A DNA stretch of 64,000 nt, taken from Tamarix chinensis. Its lineage: Eukaryota; Streptophyta; Magnoliopsida; Caryophyllales; Tamaricaceae. Location of the stretch: the NCBI GenBank assembly GCA_030549775.1, contig CM060175.1, positions 65,399,245 to 65,463,244 on the forward strand, in the 5' to 3' direction. Positions within the stretch are counted from its first letter, which is position 1. Each line of letters starts with the position of its first letter. The position numbers were made by a program, and so were the translations under genes. This document shows positions 29,701-39,339 of the stretch, piece after piece. The notes beneath the pieces were generated by a model. The model saw only the letters and a list, made by a program, of their open reading frames with translations, searched no databases and had not been told where the DNA came from.

Positions 29701-32700
29701 AAGTTGAGCATTACAAGTACAGAAGTAAAATGTTGCAATTCTATCCTATTTAAAAATCGAGTACAACACAATTGTGAGACGATAAGAGATGTACATCTCA
29801 ACCACCTCGTAAAAATAAACAATAAATTTCCAGCAGTCTCAAAACTCAACAACTAAAATATACAAATAAAAATAGAAGCCCAAAAATCATGCAATATGAA
29901 TTTGAGTTAGAGCAATATGGTACCAAGAAACAGGAAAACTTATGGATGTTGGGCAACAGAAAAACCAGAGACTGGTATATTAATGTTGTTGCAGTTTCAG
30001 GACATGAAATTTTTTTCTTGGTTTTATACCCCCTCACCTGTTGATCAGTTTAAGTTGAGTAACTTGGGTTGTTTTGTGTTGGCTGTGAGCTGGACTATGT
30101 ACACCACACGCACATACCGGCATACGCGCACATAGCGGTTACACTATAGCGTAGTAGCTGCTATTTAGCGGTTTTTGGGTCAGTCGCGACGCAAAATTAC
30201 CGATACGCTACGGTTTTAAATTTTACATTTATCAACCGATACATCGCCGCTAAATTGTCAATAAATCGTCTTAAATATCAGCGACAAATTGGGATAAATC
30301 GCCAATAAAATGACAATTTATTGAGAATTCTTAAACCTACTTAAAAGAGCATGCATGATAATTTTTCCTTATTCATTTACTATATATATCTTGAATCAAG
30401 TTACTATTGAGCAATAGTAAAGTATTGTTATTTGTTACCTTTACATGTCCTACTAAATAACATGTTTTTTTTTATTCCAAAGTAAATTTAGGGCTGTTGG
30501 GACAATTTAGCATACGACTCGATTAAATATTCTAATATAATATAAAACACTAGTTTATTGAATACTTACATTCAAATGATCAATAAATAATAATCAAGTA
30601 TATAGTGAAATAAAAATAAAATTCACGCCGCGACGACCGCAACAAATAATTTATCGTTCGCGATACTCCATAATTGTATTGCTCGTCATTCAGTCCAGGT
30701 GTGAATGTGATGTGGCTATGGATCATAGATCCAAACAGGTATGTTATTCTTTTTGCTAAATTTCTTTTTTAACATTTTTAAAACTTAGGCTCGGTCTTCT
30801 TTTGTTCCTGTTATCCTATAATTCTTCGAACATTATCAAAATATTCCCTAATATGGCTGCTAGTCTTCAAGGGATTGAGGTAAGTGGATAGATTTTTGTT
30901 TTTCAAATTTTTGCTTCGTATTTCTATTTAAACAAGACCCTGAGCCTTGATTTTATTTATCACACAAATTAACATTTTCCCAAGCTTTTCTCTCTCTCGT
31001 TTTCTTCACACAATTTACTCTGCATTATTTTGCAACCTCCATAGCTTTCAGTCTTGAATGCATAAGATCGAAGGCTTAGTACGTTAACCTTTGGGGTGAA
31101 GTCATGAAGTGGTTCAAGAATTGCACCACGGTCTCGCCATAATTTTTCTTCAGGGCAGTGAAGATTTTCCATGGCACAACAAATCAATTGATAAGTCATC
31201 TTTATCTCTTTACAATTTCTATTATTTTGTTGTTGTGTATACCAACAATAAATTCAACAATCTAAAGCAAAATTTGATAGTATACGTAACTTTACTGTAT
31301 TCAGTTCTACAAGAAGAAAATAAGTTGCGGAGGTTTAATTCTGCTATTGATTGCTCTGCTGATTGAATGCACTATTCATGTGCAATTTGATTGTGTTCGC
31401 CAAATTGATTGTGTTCTATCTTTCATTACTGCTTAGCTCGGTGCCGCTGGGTTTTGCTGCAATAGGAATTTTCCAGGCCTGTGTTTGATTCTTGCTGCCG
31501 TTTTGTCTTGCCTTTGTGACCAATCTTTTTTTACTACAATACTTGGTTCATCTCGCTGGGTGCGCTATTTATTCTTTTGGAATCAGTATCTACTTCCAGT
31601 ACTATTTGATTATTTTAAGTTCATAATTTTTGTCAAACTGAGCTTCTATTTTCGGTATTGACGTTCGATTCCACTAAAGCGTACTGTAGATTGATTCTTC
31701 TAATGTTGCTATCTATCTGTGCTCTGTTCTATTACTGGTGTGTCGATTGGAGGGCTCTGTACATTGAATATTGGTCATTCACTTGGCTGTCTTGTTCGAA
31801 TTTTTTTTGCATTCCACTACTTTACTAGGAATTGTTGTGTTCTCTAAGTGTTGCTGCTCTAATTCTCTACCACTGTTTTGATATAACTGAGTGTTGTGCT
31901 TGAGATCTTCTTGAGTTGGGAAAATATTATATTTTCTGTGGTATTTTTGTTTGGACAAATTGCTATGGCAGAAGCAATTCCAAGAGTCATTCCAGATATG
32001 TCAAAGCTTAAGCCACTTGATGGAATTAATTACCGTTGGTGGTCTCAAAAGTTGATGATCTTGTTTGATGCCTCGGACATTGATTATATGTTGGACACAC
32101 ACCCAATGGCTGAAAAGGAGACAGATACTACTACTCTTTCTGTCACTCCAACAACTCTAAGAAGGCAGATGAAGCTGCAGAAGAGAAGTATGATAGGGAT
32201 AAAAAGACATAGGGTAGAAACTAACTTTGGGCTTAATTTTGTTACTGCCTTTCTAATTGAGAATAATGATGGTGATAAGATTAATATAGACTTTGTGGCT
32301 GCTTACCTAACAGAGGAGTCTAAACCCTACAGTGAGGCAGAGACTTCTGTTCATGCTAGTTTTTGAAAGAAAGCAATTAATGATGAATTAGATTCAGTAA
32401 TGACAAATTACACATAAGATTTCATTGACTTGCTTAGAGAATGTAAACCAATTAAATACCAATGAGTTTTCAGGAAAAAAAAATTGAGAACTGATGGCCA
32501 TAGATAAGTTTAAGCCAAGATCAGTAGCTATAGGCTACAAGCAAAAGAAAAATGTTTTGACTTCTTTGACAATAATTACTAAAATAGCCACTATTCGCTT
32601 CTTTATTACCTTAGACATTATCCATGGACTTTTAGTTCATCAAATGGATGTGAAAACATAACGGTACCTTAAAGGAGGAAATTAATGAGGAGCATCCCGA

Positions 32701-35281
32701 GGGTTGTGTGTTCAAATTTAGGAGAACAAAGTGTCTAGACTGAGAAAAACTTTGTATGAAAGCTCCTAAACAACGATATGAGAATTTTAATGACACTTTA
32801 GACCAAATTATTTTATCCTATCACTTTGATATGAAGAATTTAGGAGAAGCTAATGTGATTCTCGATGTTAATATAAGAAAAACATTGAATGGCTTCTGTT
32901 TGAGCCAATCACATTACACTGAAAAAATTTTGAACAAGTTTGATTGTTTTGATGAAATAATTGTGAAAACTCCTGTGACCCTAACATGCAATTGACAAGG
33001 AAATAAGGTTCCAGTATTTCGCAATGAGAATATACTAAAATCATAGGAATTGTCATGTTCCTCCTGAATTATACTAGATCTAACATAACATATGCAGTAA
33101 GTAGACTGAGTAGGTATACTCACAACACAAGTAATGAACATTGGACTGTACTTCATTGTTTGCTTCAATACCTCAAGGGTAATGAGGATCAGTGTTTGCA
33201 TTTCTATAAATTTTGTGTTGTTTTAGAGAGTTTTACATATGTAAATTGGGTTTCTAATAAAGATGAGGTACATTCCATGCGGCGGAGTTGTGTCATGGAA
33301 GTATGCTAAACAGACTTACATTGATCGATCCACTAAGGAATCAAAGTTTATTACTCTTGAGTTAGCTAGTCAAGAGGCGAAGTGGTTGAGGAACCTATTG
33401 GCATGTGTCTTTGTAGAGGAAACCTTATGTGTTAGTTTCCTTACACTGTGACTCATAAGCAGCAATTAGTGTTGCCAAAAATAGTGTATATAATGAAAAG
33501 AGGAAACATATTCCCGTGAGACAATTTTATGAGACATCTTTTAAAAAACGATGTAATCTCCTTCAAGTTTATTGGATGAGAGAGAAGTAGATCCTCTTAT
33601 AAAAGGTCTAACGAGGAGAGTTATCCTCAAATCATTGAGGGGATAGTGCTTAAGCCTCTGAATTAAGGAAAATATGGTAGATGCCACTCTTAGTCAAACG
33701 AAGTCATATGACTACTCTTTTGCACTACATCTCCCATTCCTATGGCGTGTGGTAATGCATTGTGGATAAGTTGAGTTAAACTCTTAATGAGTTTATAGCC
33801 CTATTCTTGAGTTGTTTTAGTGAAACGAACCTAGCATACATATGCTCTTAATGGTTCCATGGCCCACTATGGTGGCGGTGGTGAGACGCATTTTATGATT
33901 TCACAGTGGGCCTTCTTTTATAACATCTAAGGATATCTTTTTAGAGCACTCGTGAGTGCTCAAAGTGTGTGCATGGCCATTAATAGTACTTGTTCACTAT
34001 CACGGAATTTAGAGTAAGACATTTATTGAAGGAGGTCTCAACCGAAGTCAAAGTAATGCAATATTTATTTACTCCCCAGACACAATTATTATCTCACGTT
34101 ACAACATATCAATTCAATCATCATAACATAGATACTTAAGTGTTACACTTTCTTTGCATATGCTTTCATGAAATTCATCAATGGCAATGAAAAAAGATGA
34201 AGAAATGGTTTAGAAAGCAAAGAAACATACATTTTGAAGCATTCCGAGCATCCCAGGAATGCTTGCAGCATGCATATGCTCTTAATGGTTCCATGGCCCA
34301 TTATGGTAGAGGTGATGAGACGCACTTCATGATTTCACAGTGGGCCTTCTTTTATGACATCTAAGGATATCTTTTTAGAGCACTCGTGAGTGCTCAAGGT
34401 GTGTGCAGAGCCATGAATAGTGCTTGTTCACTATCACGGAATTTAGAGTAAGACATATATTGAAGGAGGTCTCAACCAAAGTCAAAGTAATTCAATATTT
34501 ATTTACTCCCTAGACACGATTATTATCTCACTTTACAACATATCAATTCAATCATCATAACATAGATACTTAAGTGTTACACTTTCTTTGCGTATACTTT
34601 CATGAAATTCATCAATGGCAACCAAAAAAGATGAAGAAATGGTTCAGAAAGCAAAGAAACATACATTTTGAAACATTCCGAGCATCCCAGGAATGCTTGC
34701 AGCATGCAAAGATCTAGGCTTCACTATCTGCACGGAAGTAAAATCCATGAAAACAAATACAGTTTAAGTATACTAAAATCGTTGAGCTAAGAAGATACCT
34801 TGCCAGCTTTGACTGAAACAATGTCCTCCATGCTAAGCTGCTCACCGGTAATTGGGCATTTTCCATAATCCTAACGAAGAAAATAGGCAGCAATATACAG
34901 TCAGTGTCCTGGCAGAGAACCCACTCCAGCCATAATAAAATAAAATAAAAGGAGCGGCTAAGCAATACACTAAATTAGACTCTAATGAAACCAGCAAGTA
35001 TACAAATATGAAAACATCTCTCTTTATCAAATTAAGTCATAAAATTCAATAATGAGACATAAACCCTAGAGCACGCTAAGAGTACCGATATATGACGTTC
35101 AATCAGTCGCTTTTCGAATACAAGTCCAGAGTTCTTCGAAACGACAGGCTCTTCCGGCAATTCGCCGGAAACTACAAAACAAAAATAAATAGTCAAAAAC
35201 CGACACATTAAAATCCTGCAGCAAACAGAAGTACGCATAAGAGGCATCAGAAAGCGTAGTCGAATTACTTGAACAGTTCAT
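3530..35281 (-). CDS. PRP19: Pre-mRNA-processing factor 19 (PRP19/MAC3), U-box WD40 E3 ligase, 18 exons
   Basis: The family is the core subunit of the Prp19/NineTeen complex (plant MOS4-associated complex). It activates the spliceosome in the nucleus and has U-box ubiquitin-ligase activity; plants also use it in immunity and microRNA biogenesis. Coding exons on the minus strand, 5' to 3': 35281-35269, 35171-35086, 34870-34799, 34727-34665, 29229-29143, 24302-24161, 24075-23957, 23795-23679, 20370-20275, 20155-20093, 9854-9780, 5975-5871, 5766-5650, 4640-4563, 4474-4378, 4153-4102, 3913-3843, 3645-3530. Phases agree at every junction and no internal stop appears, giving 522 residues; the Arabidopsis proteins are about 523-525. 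All introns are GT-AG except intron 15, which is GC-AG. The start is the ATG giving [14 protein letters not shown]; an in-frame GTG lies directly upstream. The protein ends [12 protein letters not shown]. It looks intact and functional. Exon edges come from splice consensus and recalled family alignment, not from transcripts. Confidence 0.97.
4735..5560. repeat. ATT/TAT-rich degenerate microsatellite in PRP19 intron 13
   Basis: About 800 bp made almost only of A and T in short ATT, TAA and TAT words, with few G or C. It fills most of intron 13 (4641-5649) and stops about 90 bp before exon 13. It probably grew from a trinucleotide microsatellite. Poly-Ile/Asn open frames here are artefacts. 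Confidence 0.8.
6594..7100 (-). mobile_element. Probable solo LTR fragment in PRP19 intron 11
   Basis: Read on the minus strand, a TATA box (CTATATATATGGCAT, about 6840-6826) is followed about 55 bases later by GATAATAAAAG (about 6785-6775), the U3-R-U5 order of a plant LTR. The plus-strand left edge TGTAAACACTCCC would be the LTR 3' terminus. The 5' edge and target duplication could not be fixed, so the right coordinate is approximate. Confidence 0.4.
7100..9779. other. Remainder of PRP19 intron 11, nothing recognised
   Basis: Intronic DNA of ordinary composition, with a purine-rich stretch at about 7920-8010. No protein similarity, RNA gene or clear repeat ends were seen. Confidence 0.5.
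10640..15330 (-). mobile_element. Decayed L1-type LINE retrotransposon in PRP19 intron 10
   Basis: The element is on the same strand as PRP19. ORF1 begins at an ATG at 15285 ([10 protein letters not shown]...) and later shows [18 protein letters not shown] and a broken zinc-knuckle-like HPHECPKM (near 14245). ORF2 follows with an endonuclease start ([10 protein letters not shown], about 13950) and [24 protein letters not shown] remnants (about 13480-13430). Reverse transcriptase pieces include [20 protein letters not shown] (about 12060-12000), [15 protein letters not shown] and [11 protein letters not shown] (about 11810-11690). The C-terminal part has [16 protein letters not shown] and [12 protein letters not shown] (about 10870-10830). 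A T-run at 10641-10650 is the expected poly(A) tail on the minus strand. Many stops and frameshifts show it is dead. Confidence 0.88.
15430..19817 (-). mobile_element. Decayed LTR retrotransposon with one split LTR, PRP19 intron 10
   Basis: The right LTR-like block (19540-19817) starts TGTTAAGG and ends near GCTACACACA. A possible minus-strand primer-binding site (TTGGTGTCAAAGC) lies directly inside it at about 19520. Its left partner is in two pieces: 15430-15505 shares AAGCTTCYTAATCTTATG and the following sequence, and 17335-17456 shares TAATATT..CCTCTTAATAGG. About 1.8 kb of unrelated DNA lies between the pieces. Just inside the left LTR, on the minus strand, is a short frame ending [10 protein letters not shown] then stop (about 17520-17480), which resembles Ty3/gypsy polyprotein C-termini. 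Most of the internal region is unrecognisable. Confidence 0.5.
18329..18879 (+). mobile_element. TIR element of the TAGCGG/CGATAAAT family, copy 1 (551 bp)
   Basis: The left end GCAATAAAATAGCGGTAGCG and the right end (reverse complement GCATACAATTAAATAGTGGT) form a diverged terminal inverted repeat. The body matches, in opposite orientation, the copy at 30120-30682 almost throughout. Flanks CTTGGCAGTAG and CTTTGCAGGAC may be a decayed 11-bp target duplication. Non-coding; it sits inside the decayed LTR element of intron 10. Confidence 0.65.
22492..22527. repeat. Poly(A) tract, 36 bases
   Basis: An uninterrupted run of 36 A residues in PRP19 intron 8. It could mark the tail of a plus-strand retroposon, but no recognisable element body precedes it. 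Confidence 0.9.
23129..23199. repeat. (TC)n microsatellite, about 71 bp
   Basis: A perfect TC/CT dinucleotide run in PRP19 intron 8, about 480 bp on the downstream (transcription) side of exon 8. Being perfect and long, it is probably polymorphic. The Leu-Ser repeat open frame across it is an artefact. Confidence 0.97.
23957..29229 (-). CDS. PRP19: PRP19 exons 5-7: coiled-coil oligomerisation region (residues 79-194)
   Basis: Exon 5 (29143-29229) begins [20 protein letters not shown], exon 6 (24161-24302) [20 protein letters not shown], and exon 7 (23957-24075) ends in the basic stretch QQRKKRT. This matches the family's coiled coil, which makes the Prp19 tetramer and binds Cef1/CDC5-like partners. 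The position after EWD is usually Gly in plant homologues as I recall them; here it is Cys. The segment [18 protein letters not shown] (residues 155-172) is the variable linker. Introns 4 (5.4 kb) and 5 (4.8 kb) on either side of exon 5 are filled with transposons. Confidence 0.93.
24664..25983. mobile_element. 1.32-kb element with about 370-bp inverted arms and 5-bp target duplication
   Basis: The left arm (24664-25035) begins TGATGAGTGCATATTTTGAT. The right arm (about 25610-25983) is its reverse complement at roughly 80-85% identity by eye. TAAAC flanks the unit directly on both sides (24659-24663 and 25984-25988). The spacer is about 570 bp and has no coding capacity. The TG start, the 5-bp duplication and resemblance of the arms to plant Ty3/gypsy LTR starts suggest two LTR 5' parts joined head to head. 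A foldback DNA transposon is the alternative. It lies in PRP19 intron 5. Confidence 0.8.
26518..28035. mobile_element. Decayed element bounded by diverged direct repeats, PRP19 intron 5
   Basis: Sequence around 26537-26625 (TCTTATAATGTTTG..CTATGGGATACAA..TCTAGAAGG) recurs in diverged form at about 27962-28033 (TCTTATCATGTTTG..CTATGGGACACAA..TCTAGAAGG), as expected of LTR remnants. A second diverged direct repeat starts at about 26642 and 26870 (CCTTATCT..ATCACAATT..AGTATTTT). The DNA between has no recognisable protein, and a TIR-family fragment is inserted in it. Confidence 0.35.
26960..27179 (+). mobile_element. TIR element of the TAGCGG/CGATAAAT family, copy 2 (truncated)
   Basis: Matches the last roughly 220 bp of copy 1: GATTTATCACCGATATTTT, then ATATCGGTAATTTCGCGTTGCG, then TAAATAGCAGCAACTAC and CTATTTAATTGGATGGC. 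The left two-thirds of the element are missing. Confidence 0.6.
28110..28410 (-). mobile_element. TIR element of the TAGCGG/CGATAAAT family, copy 3, with 12-bp target duplication
   Basis: A complete short member, 301 bp. The ends are CATACAATTAAATATCGG and, as reverse complement, CAATAAACTCGCGGTTGCGG. The direct repeat CTTGTTTGGTAG flanks it perfectly at 28098-28109 and 28411-28422. The body has tandem CGATATTTACC-type words. The long direct repeat is closer to Mutator-like insertion (9-11 bp) than to hAT (8 bp). It lies in PRP19 intron 5. Confidence 0.75.
28430..29142. other. Distal PRP19 intron 5, nothing recognised
   Basis: AT-rich intronic DNA next to exon 5 with A-runs at about 28831. 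No gene or transposon end seen. Confidence 0.4.
30120..30682 (-). mobile_element. TIR element of the TAGCGG/CGATAAAT family, copy 4 (about 563 bp)
   Basis: The reverse complement matches copy 1 over its whole length, including TTATTTATTGATCATTTGAA, the ACATGTAAAGGTAA segment and GAATTCTCAATAAATT. The left edge shows GCATACGCGCACATAGCGG; the right edge is the reverse complement of GCAATACAATTATGGAGTAT. No clear target duplication was identified. It lies in PRP19 intron 4. Confidence 0.65.
31896..33660 (+). pseudogene. Ty1/copia polyprotein remnant in PRP19 intron 4
   Basis: Antisense to PRP19. The gag start [20 protein letters not shown] with [11 protein letters not shown] (from 31964) is the copia UBN2-type N-terminus. 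Then sequence skips directly to the reverse-transcriptase end, [20 protein letters not shown] (about 32819), the RNase H region [16 protein letters not shown] (about 33080) and [19 protein letters not shown] (about 33294). The end resembles [18 protein letters not shown] (about 33595-33645). Protease, integrase and most of reverse transcriptase are missing, and stops and frameshifts interrupt the rest. LTRs were not located. Confidence 0.88.
33841..34708. repeat. 434-bp tandem duplication reaching into PRP19 exon 4
   Basis: Unit 1 is 33841-34274 and unit 2 is 34275-34708, about 95% identical by eye. The unit contains DNA next to the copia remnant, intron 4 sequence and the 3' 44 bases of exon 4. 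Unit 1 therefore carries an exon-4 fragment (34231-34274) with its GT donor but no acceptor; its one visible change turns GMFQN into GMLQN. The unit joint falls at GCATGCA, and a similar GCATACA borders the left edge. Confidence 0.95.
34665..35281 (-). CDS. PRP19: PRP19 exons 1-4: U-box domain (residues 1-78)
   Basis: This part of the PRP19 gene encodes the N-terminal U-box that recruits the E2 ubiquitin-conjugating enzyme. Exon 1 carries only 13 coding bases. Visible family signatures are [19 protein letters not shown] at about residues 11-29, [10 protein letters not shown] at 34-43 and the conserved linker IVKPR...[13 protein letters not shown] at 58-78. Introns 1-3 are short (97, 215 and 71 bp), so this end of the gene is compact, unlike the rest. 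Exon 4 (34665-34727) is the exon whose 3' part has been copied by a tandem duplication. Confidence 0.95.
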
Positions 35282-35470
35282 CACGACAGAAAACTAGGCT
35301 CTACTGCCTGAAATGTGTAAGAAATGAAGAAATGTATAGAAAGATGATGCTGCTGCCGCCGAGGGGTAATGGTGCCGATGCGAGTGAGCAGAAAGGAAGA
35401 CAGAGTGCAGAACGACGCTCGGGAAGGACGATAAGACGTAAGAGACAGATTAATAATGCCATAATAATAA
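35282..35470 (-). promoter_or_regulatory. Probable 5' leader/promoter-proximal region of PRP19
   Basis: The 190 bases upstream of the PRP19 start codon are clearly richer in GC than the DNA further upstream, with CGG/GCAGCAG and TCG-rich stretches when read on the minus strand. This is the composition expected of a plant 5' untranslated region. Beyond about 35470 the sequence becomes a long AT-rich tract. The transcription start cannot be fixed; an AT-rich TATATTATT-like stretch on the minus strand near 35465-35475 is only a weak TATA candidate. Confidence 0.45.
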
Positions 35471-35904
35471 TATAATTGTAGTAATAACAGTGTTTAATAA
35501 ATAAGTTTTATTTATATATAAATTAATAATGATATTTAGTAATACATCTGTTATAAAATAAATAAATCTATATTAATAATGTTAAAATATATGTATATTA
35601 ATAAAATGTACTCTTAGCAATTTTTATAGTTTTAATTTTAATCAAATATATTAATTAAAAATAATAGTTAACATAAATAATTAATATTTATTAATATAAA
35701 TTATTATTCATCATATAATATATTATTAAGAATTAATATAATTTCTAATGATAGTTGATTCTAATAATAATTACAAGTAATATTATATTAATAATTAATG
35801 AATAATAATAGTTCATATTGATATTAAATATTATCAATATTTTTAAAAATCATATACCAATAATTAATCGTTAATATTAATAATAATCTATATTATATTA
35901 TTAA
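35471..35904. repeat. AT-rich tract upstream of PRP19
   Basis: Almost pure A/T DNA made of ATTAATA-type words, with no coding capacity. It separates the PRP19 leader from the upstream retrotransposon nest. Confidence 0.7.
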
Positions 35905-36354
35905 TTTTGTGGCATCTACTTCAATAATTACATGTGAAATTTGTGATTTTGTGGGTCACTCTACTCTAGAAAATAAATTATGAAACCCTCTATCCCCTAA
36001 TATTTTTGGTAGTGAACATACCAACTATATTAATAATTTTAATCAGAAGGGAGATCCATTTTCCGGTGCCTATAATTCGAGATTGAAGAATCTTTCAAAA
36101 TTTTCTTACAGAAACTCACCTCGAAATCCCAAGCCCACATCTAATTTTCTCCTACTGGTTTTCGTGCTCCTCAATCAAATATTCATCTTCAAAGGTCTAA
36201 GTTGGAAAATATAATGGAAAATTTATGACGACTCAATCAAAATTCAATGAAGAGTTTAAGCAACAATAACAAACTACGAATGAGGTAGTAAAACAATTTG
36301 TCTCGAAGATGGATTCCCTATTTAAGCATAACAAGACGTTAAAGACACAAATTG
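35905..36354 (+). pseudogene. Athila-type Ty3/gypsy gag C-terminal fragment
   Basis: The frame reads CEICDFVGHSTLENK (zinc-knuckle region), then GDPFSGAYNSRLKNLSKFS and, after a frameshift, TTQSKFNEEFKQQ and MDSLFKHNKTLKTQI. This is the order seen in Athila gag proteins and parallels the gag at 46757-47911. It stops abruptly at 36354, where an inverted LTR end (TGTAACACCCCC) begins. Confidence 0.7.
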
Positions 36355-36900
36355 TAACACCCCCAAAAATCTACTATTGCAAAAATTCGTTTTAAGCGGA
36401 AGTGTATTATTAAATAACTAGGTGTTACCGTCGTAATTGCCATAAGTTTGACTTATCATACCATCCTTACATCAATCACAAGGTAAAATAATTAGAAATT
36501 AAAATATGACAAATAGAAATTGAGAGAACTTCCATAAACATTAGATAAAAGTTTGGAGGATTACTCCGAGTATAATAATCTAAAATACAAAAAGGGATAT
36601 CATTGATTTAAGAGTACAAAAAGGTATCCGGTCATAACTCATAACCAACATCTAGATAACATAACTCTACACCTAAAACCCTAATACCAAAATCACTCAT
36701 CCATATATAAATCATCAAAGGCTTCAAACTCGTCCAATAGGTCAGCCTCGACCTGCATAAAGACATCCTGGTTGTCTACTCGTGAGAATGGGCAACACTC
36801 ATGAAATGGATAATCAGTACAATACGTACTGGTTAAGGTAATAGTACATTTAAAGTAGGATTACACATTAGAGAGTAAACATACGTGCAATAATATAAAT
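36354..36900 (-). mobile_element. LTR 3'-end fragment, minus orientation
   Basis: Begins TGTAACACCCCC, the reverse complement of the GGGGTGTTACA terminus of the large LTRs. It contains the reverse complement of their conserved block (CTCGTGAGAATGGGCAACAC near 36779, then CAGTACAATACGTACTGG). Its 5' part is missing or rearranged, so it is a fragment of the same LTR superfamily. Confidence 0.65.
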
Positions 36901-37013
36901 AGTGGTAGGTAATTGCTGATTTCGGGTCTTACTATATAAAAATATCATATTCCAATCTTTTATTTACATTGAATTTAGGGACATCACTATTCTTAAATCG
37001 ATGGAATGGTCTA

Positions 37014-37710
37014 AAGTTTTAATACCCCAATTATTTTAAAAATCAGTAATTTAATAAATAGCCTTTATTTGGGATAAATTAACTTTTAAACTTATTTAAG
37101 TTAATTATTTTGTGGATTTTTGAGTATATAAAAATGGATATGAATATTTAATAAATTAAAATAAATACCTTGTTATTTTATCATACTTATTTATTTGAAT
37201 AATTTTCCAAACCAATATTTTTCTAAAATTAATCTTTTTAAAACCAATATATTAAATTATAATAAATGAAATTATTAAATTAATTTATCTATCAAAAATA
37301 TTAAATTCTACTATTCCAAAAACTATTTTATCTTATTTTCCCCTATTTTCCTTTTCCCTTTTTACTTCTCCTTTTTCTCATTTTCCCTTTTTTTTCATTT
37401 TTCTTTCCCTTCGGGGCACCAGGCTGTGACCCCCTCTCCCCAGTGCTCTGGGTCGCCGACTCACTTCCCTTTCCTCTTTCCTTCTTCCGCATGATGACCC
37501 GACCTTTTCCCTTTGTTTCTTTCCTCCCCCCCCGGGTCTGGGCCAGCTCAGCTCCTTTCTTTTTTCTCCCCCTCTCCCTCACGCACGGGTCGGCCCACTC
37601 TCTCTTCTTTTTCCCTTGCCTCGTCAACCTGCCCCTCCTTTCCTCTTCTTCTTCTTCTTCCCTCCTACCCTAACCATCAAGCATGCCACTTGCGCCATGG
37701 CAGCCTGCAC
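37014..37710 (+). mobile_element. LTR 5'-end fragment, plus orientation
   Basis: Begins TAATACCCCAATTATTTT, like the 5' end of the solo LTR at 52326-55538 (read on the minus strand), and runs through AT-rich DNA into a CT-rich segment with CTGGGCCAGCTCAG. It breaks off where the next LTR starts at 37711. Confidence 0.5.
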
Positions 37711-38638
37711 TGAAATACCCCAAAACCTAATTTTAAGAATTTATTTTGAAAATTAACTAAATAGATTATTTTTATTAAAATAAAAGGAAATTAATTAGGG
37801 CAATTTAAGAAGAAAACAATAAATATTCTTATTAGAAAAATTTGGGTATTTTGTTAATTAAAATGAAATTTATGAAAAATCTTTCAAAAATCCTAAATTA
37901 GCCTAAAAAAGAAAATTAAATATTATTTTATTTAAATATTATTAATTTCAAATATCCAAAATATCCAAAATAATTTTATTACCTCAACTCACATATTTTT
38001 CTTTTTCCCTTTTTCCTTTTTCTTTTTCTATCTTTCTTTTCCTTCCTTTTTCTTTTCTTTTCTTTTCTTTTCCTCTCTTTTTTCTCTTCTTTTCCCCCCA
38101 ACCTGGGCCAGCCCAACGGCCCATCTTCATTTCCTCTTTTCTTCTTCGACGAGGCCTAGCCCGCGCGACCGAACCTTCTCCTCTCCCGCGGCCGTTTCTT
38201 TTTTTTTTCTTTCTTTTCTCCTTTGGCGGCCCAAAACGCCATGTTTTGCCTTCGTTTTTAACCTTCGTCGCCCGGCTAATTTTCCCCTTCTTTTCCTTTA
38301 TTTCTTTTCTTCCCCATACCGCCTAGTCCGCACCCCCACCTTCTTCTTCCTCCCTCTTCTTCTCCCCTATCGCAGCCTGCAATGCCCCTAAATCCTTGGT
38401 TTTTCACCGTCAATTGTGCCCCATTAACCGACCATTCCTCTTCTCCCTCTTCCATGCTGACTCGTCAGCCAATTTGAACCAGCCACACCTCCCCTTTTCT
38501 TGCGCATGACCCTCTTCTTCCTGTGCAACCACCCTTGCCCGATTTGAATTTTGCCGACCTCCGTTGCCATCGGTGAACCCTAACCAACCAGCCCTAATTT
38601 CCCGTCACTCCTCTCCGACCTTAGCCCTCCCTTTTACT

Positions 38639-38652
38639 CTATAAATACCCCC
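38639..38652 (+). promoter_or_regulatory. TATA box of large LTR 1
   Basis: CTATAAATACCCCC, about 930 bp into the LTR, as expected of a U3 promoter. The same motif occurs at 44652 in LTR 2. Confidence 0.7.
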
Positions 38653-39339
38653 ATACTCAGCCCTGTATTGAGATTTTGATTTCTTACCCAAAAACCCCCA
38701 TTGTGCGCCACCGCCACTTCAGACTATGTTGCCGTCACCGTCGACCAACGCCGTTACTTGATCTACCCACCCGAGTACTCCCTACACCACCCTCTAACTA
38801 CCTAAACCACCCATATCCTTCAATTTGCCCTGCACAAGCCACCCCCGCCATGCAAAGTCTGCTTCCCAATCAGCCATTTCTTCCACCTCCGTCGTTGTTC
38901 GCACCACCATTAGCTACCTTTCCTACCGTAACCACTACCCCCTACACCTCCCAATATGTTATGCAGACCACCATCTACCTTTCCCTACCTTTCTTTTCCT
39001 CTTCCTCCTCTCTTTCTTTTCTTCTTCCCTTTCTGCCACCACCACCACTGTCGTGCGCCGCCACCATTGGATGCGCTGCGACCCTCATTCTACTCCTTTC
39101 CATTTAGGTAGTCACAAACACCCCTACTTCCACCCTCATTCTCCCTCTCTTTTTCCCAACCCTCAACTTTTACCCTTTTCTTCTCTTTTTCTGGCCACCA
39201 CTGCCACCGCCGTGCACCACTGTTGGTGTTGCCTGTCAACATCAGCCTAGGGTGGAACCCTAAACCCTCTCCACCCTTTTTTACTATTTATACAAGCCTT
39301 ATTTATTTTATTTCCTTTTATTTCACTTATTTTGAATAT

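Noticed and set aside
38676..39250. Pro/Ser/His-rich frames of about 140 residues
   Set aside because: They lie in the CT-rich part of LTR 1, are not kept in frame in LTR 2, and have no recognised domain.
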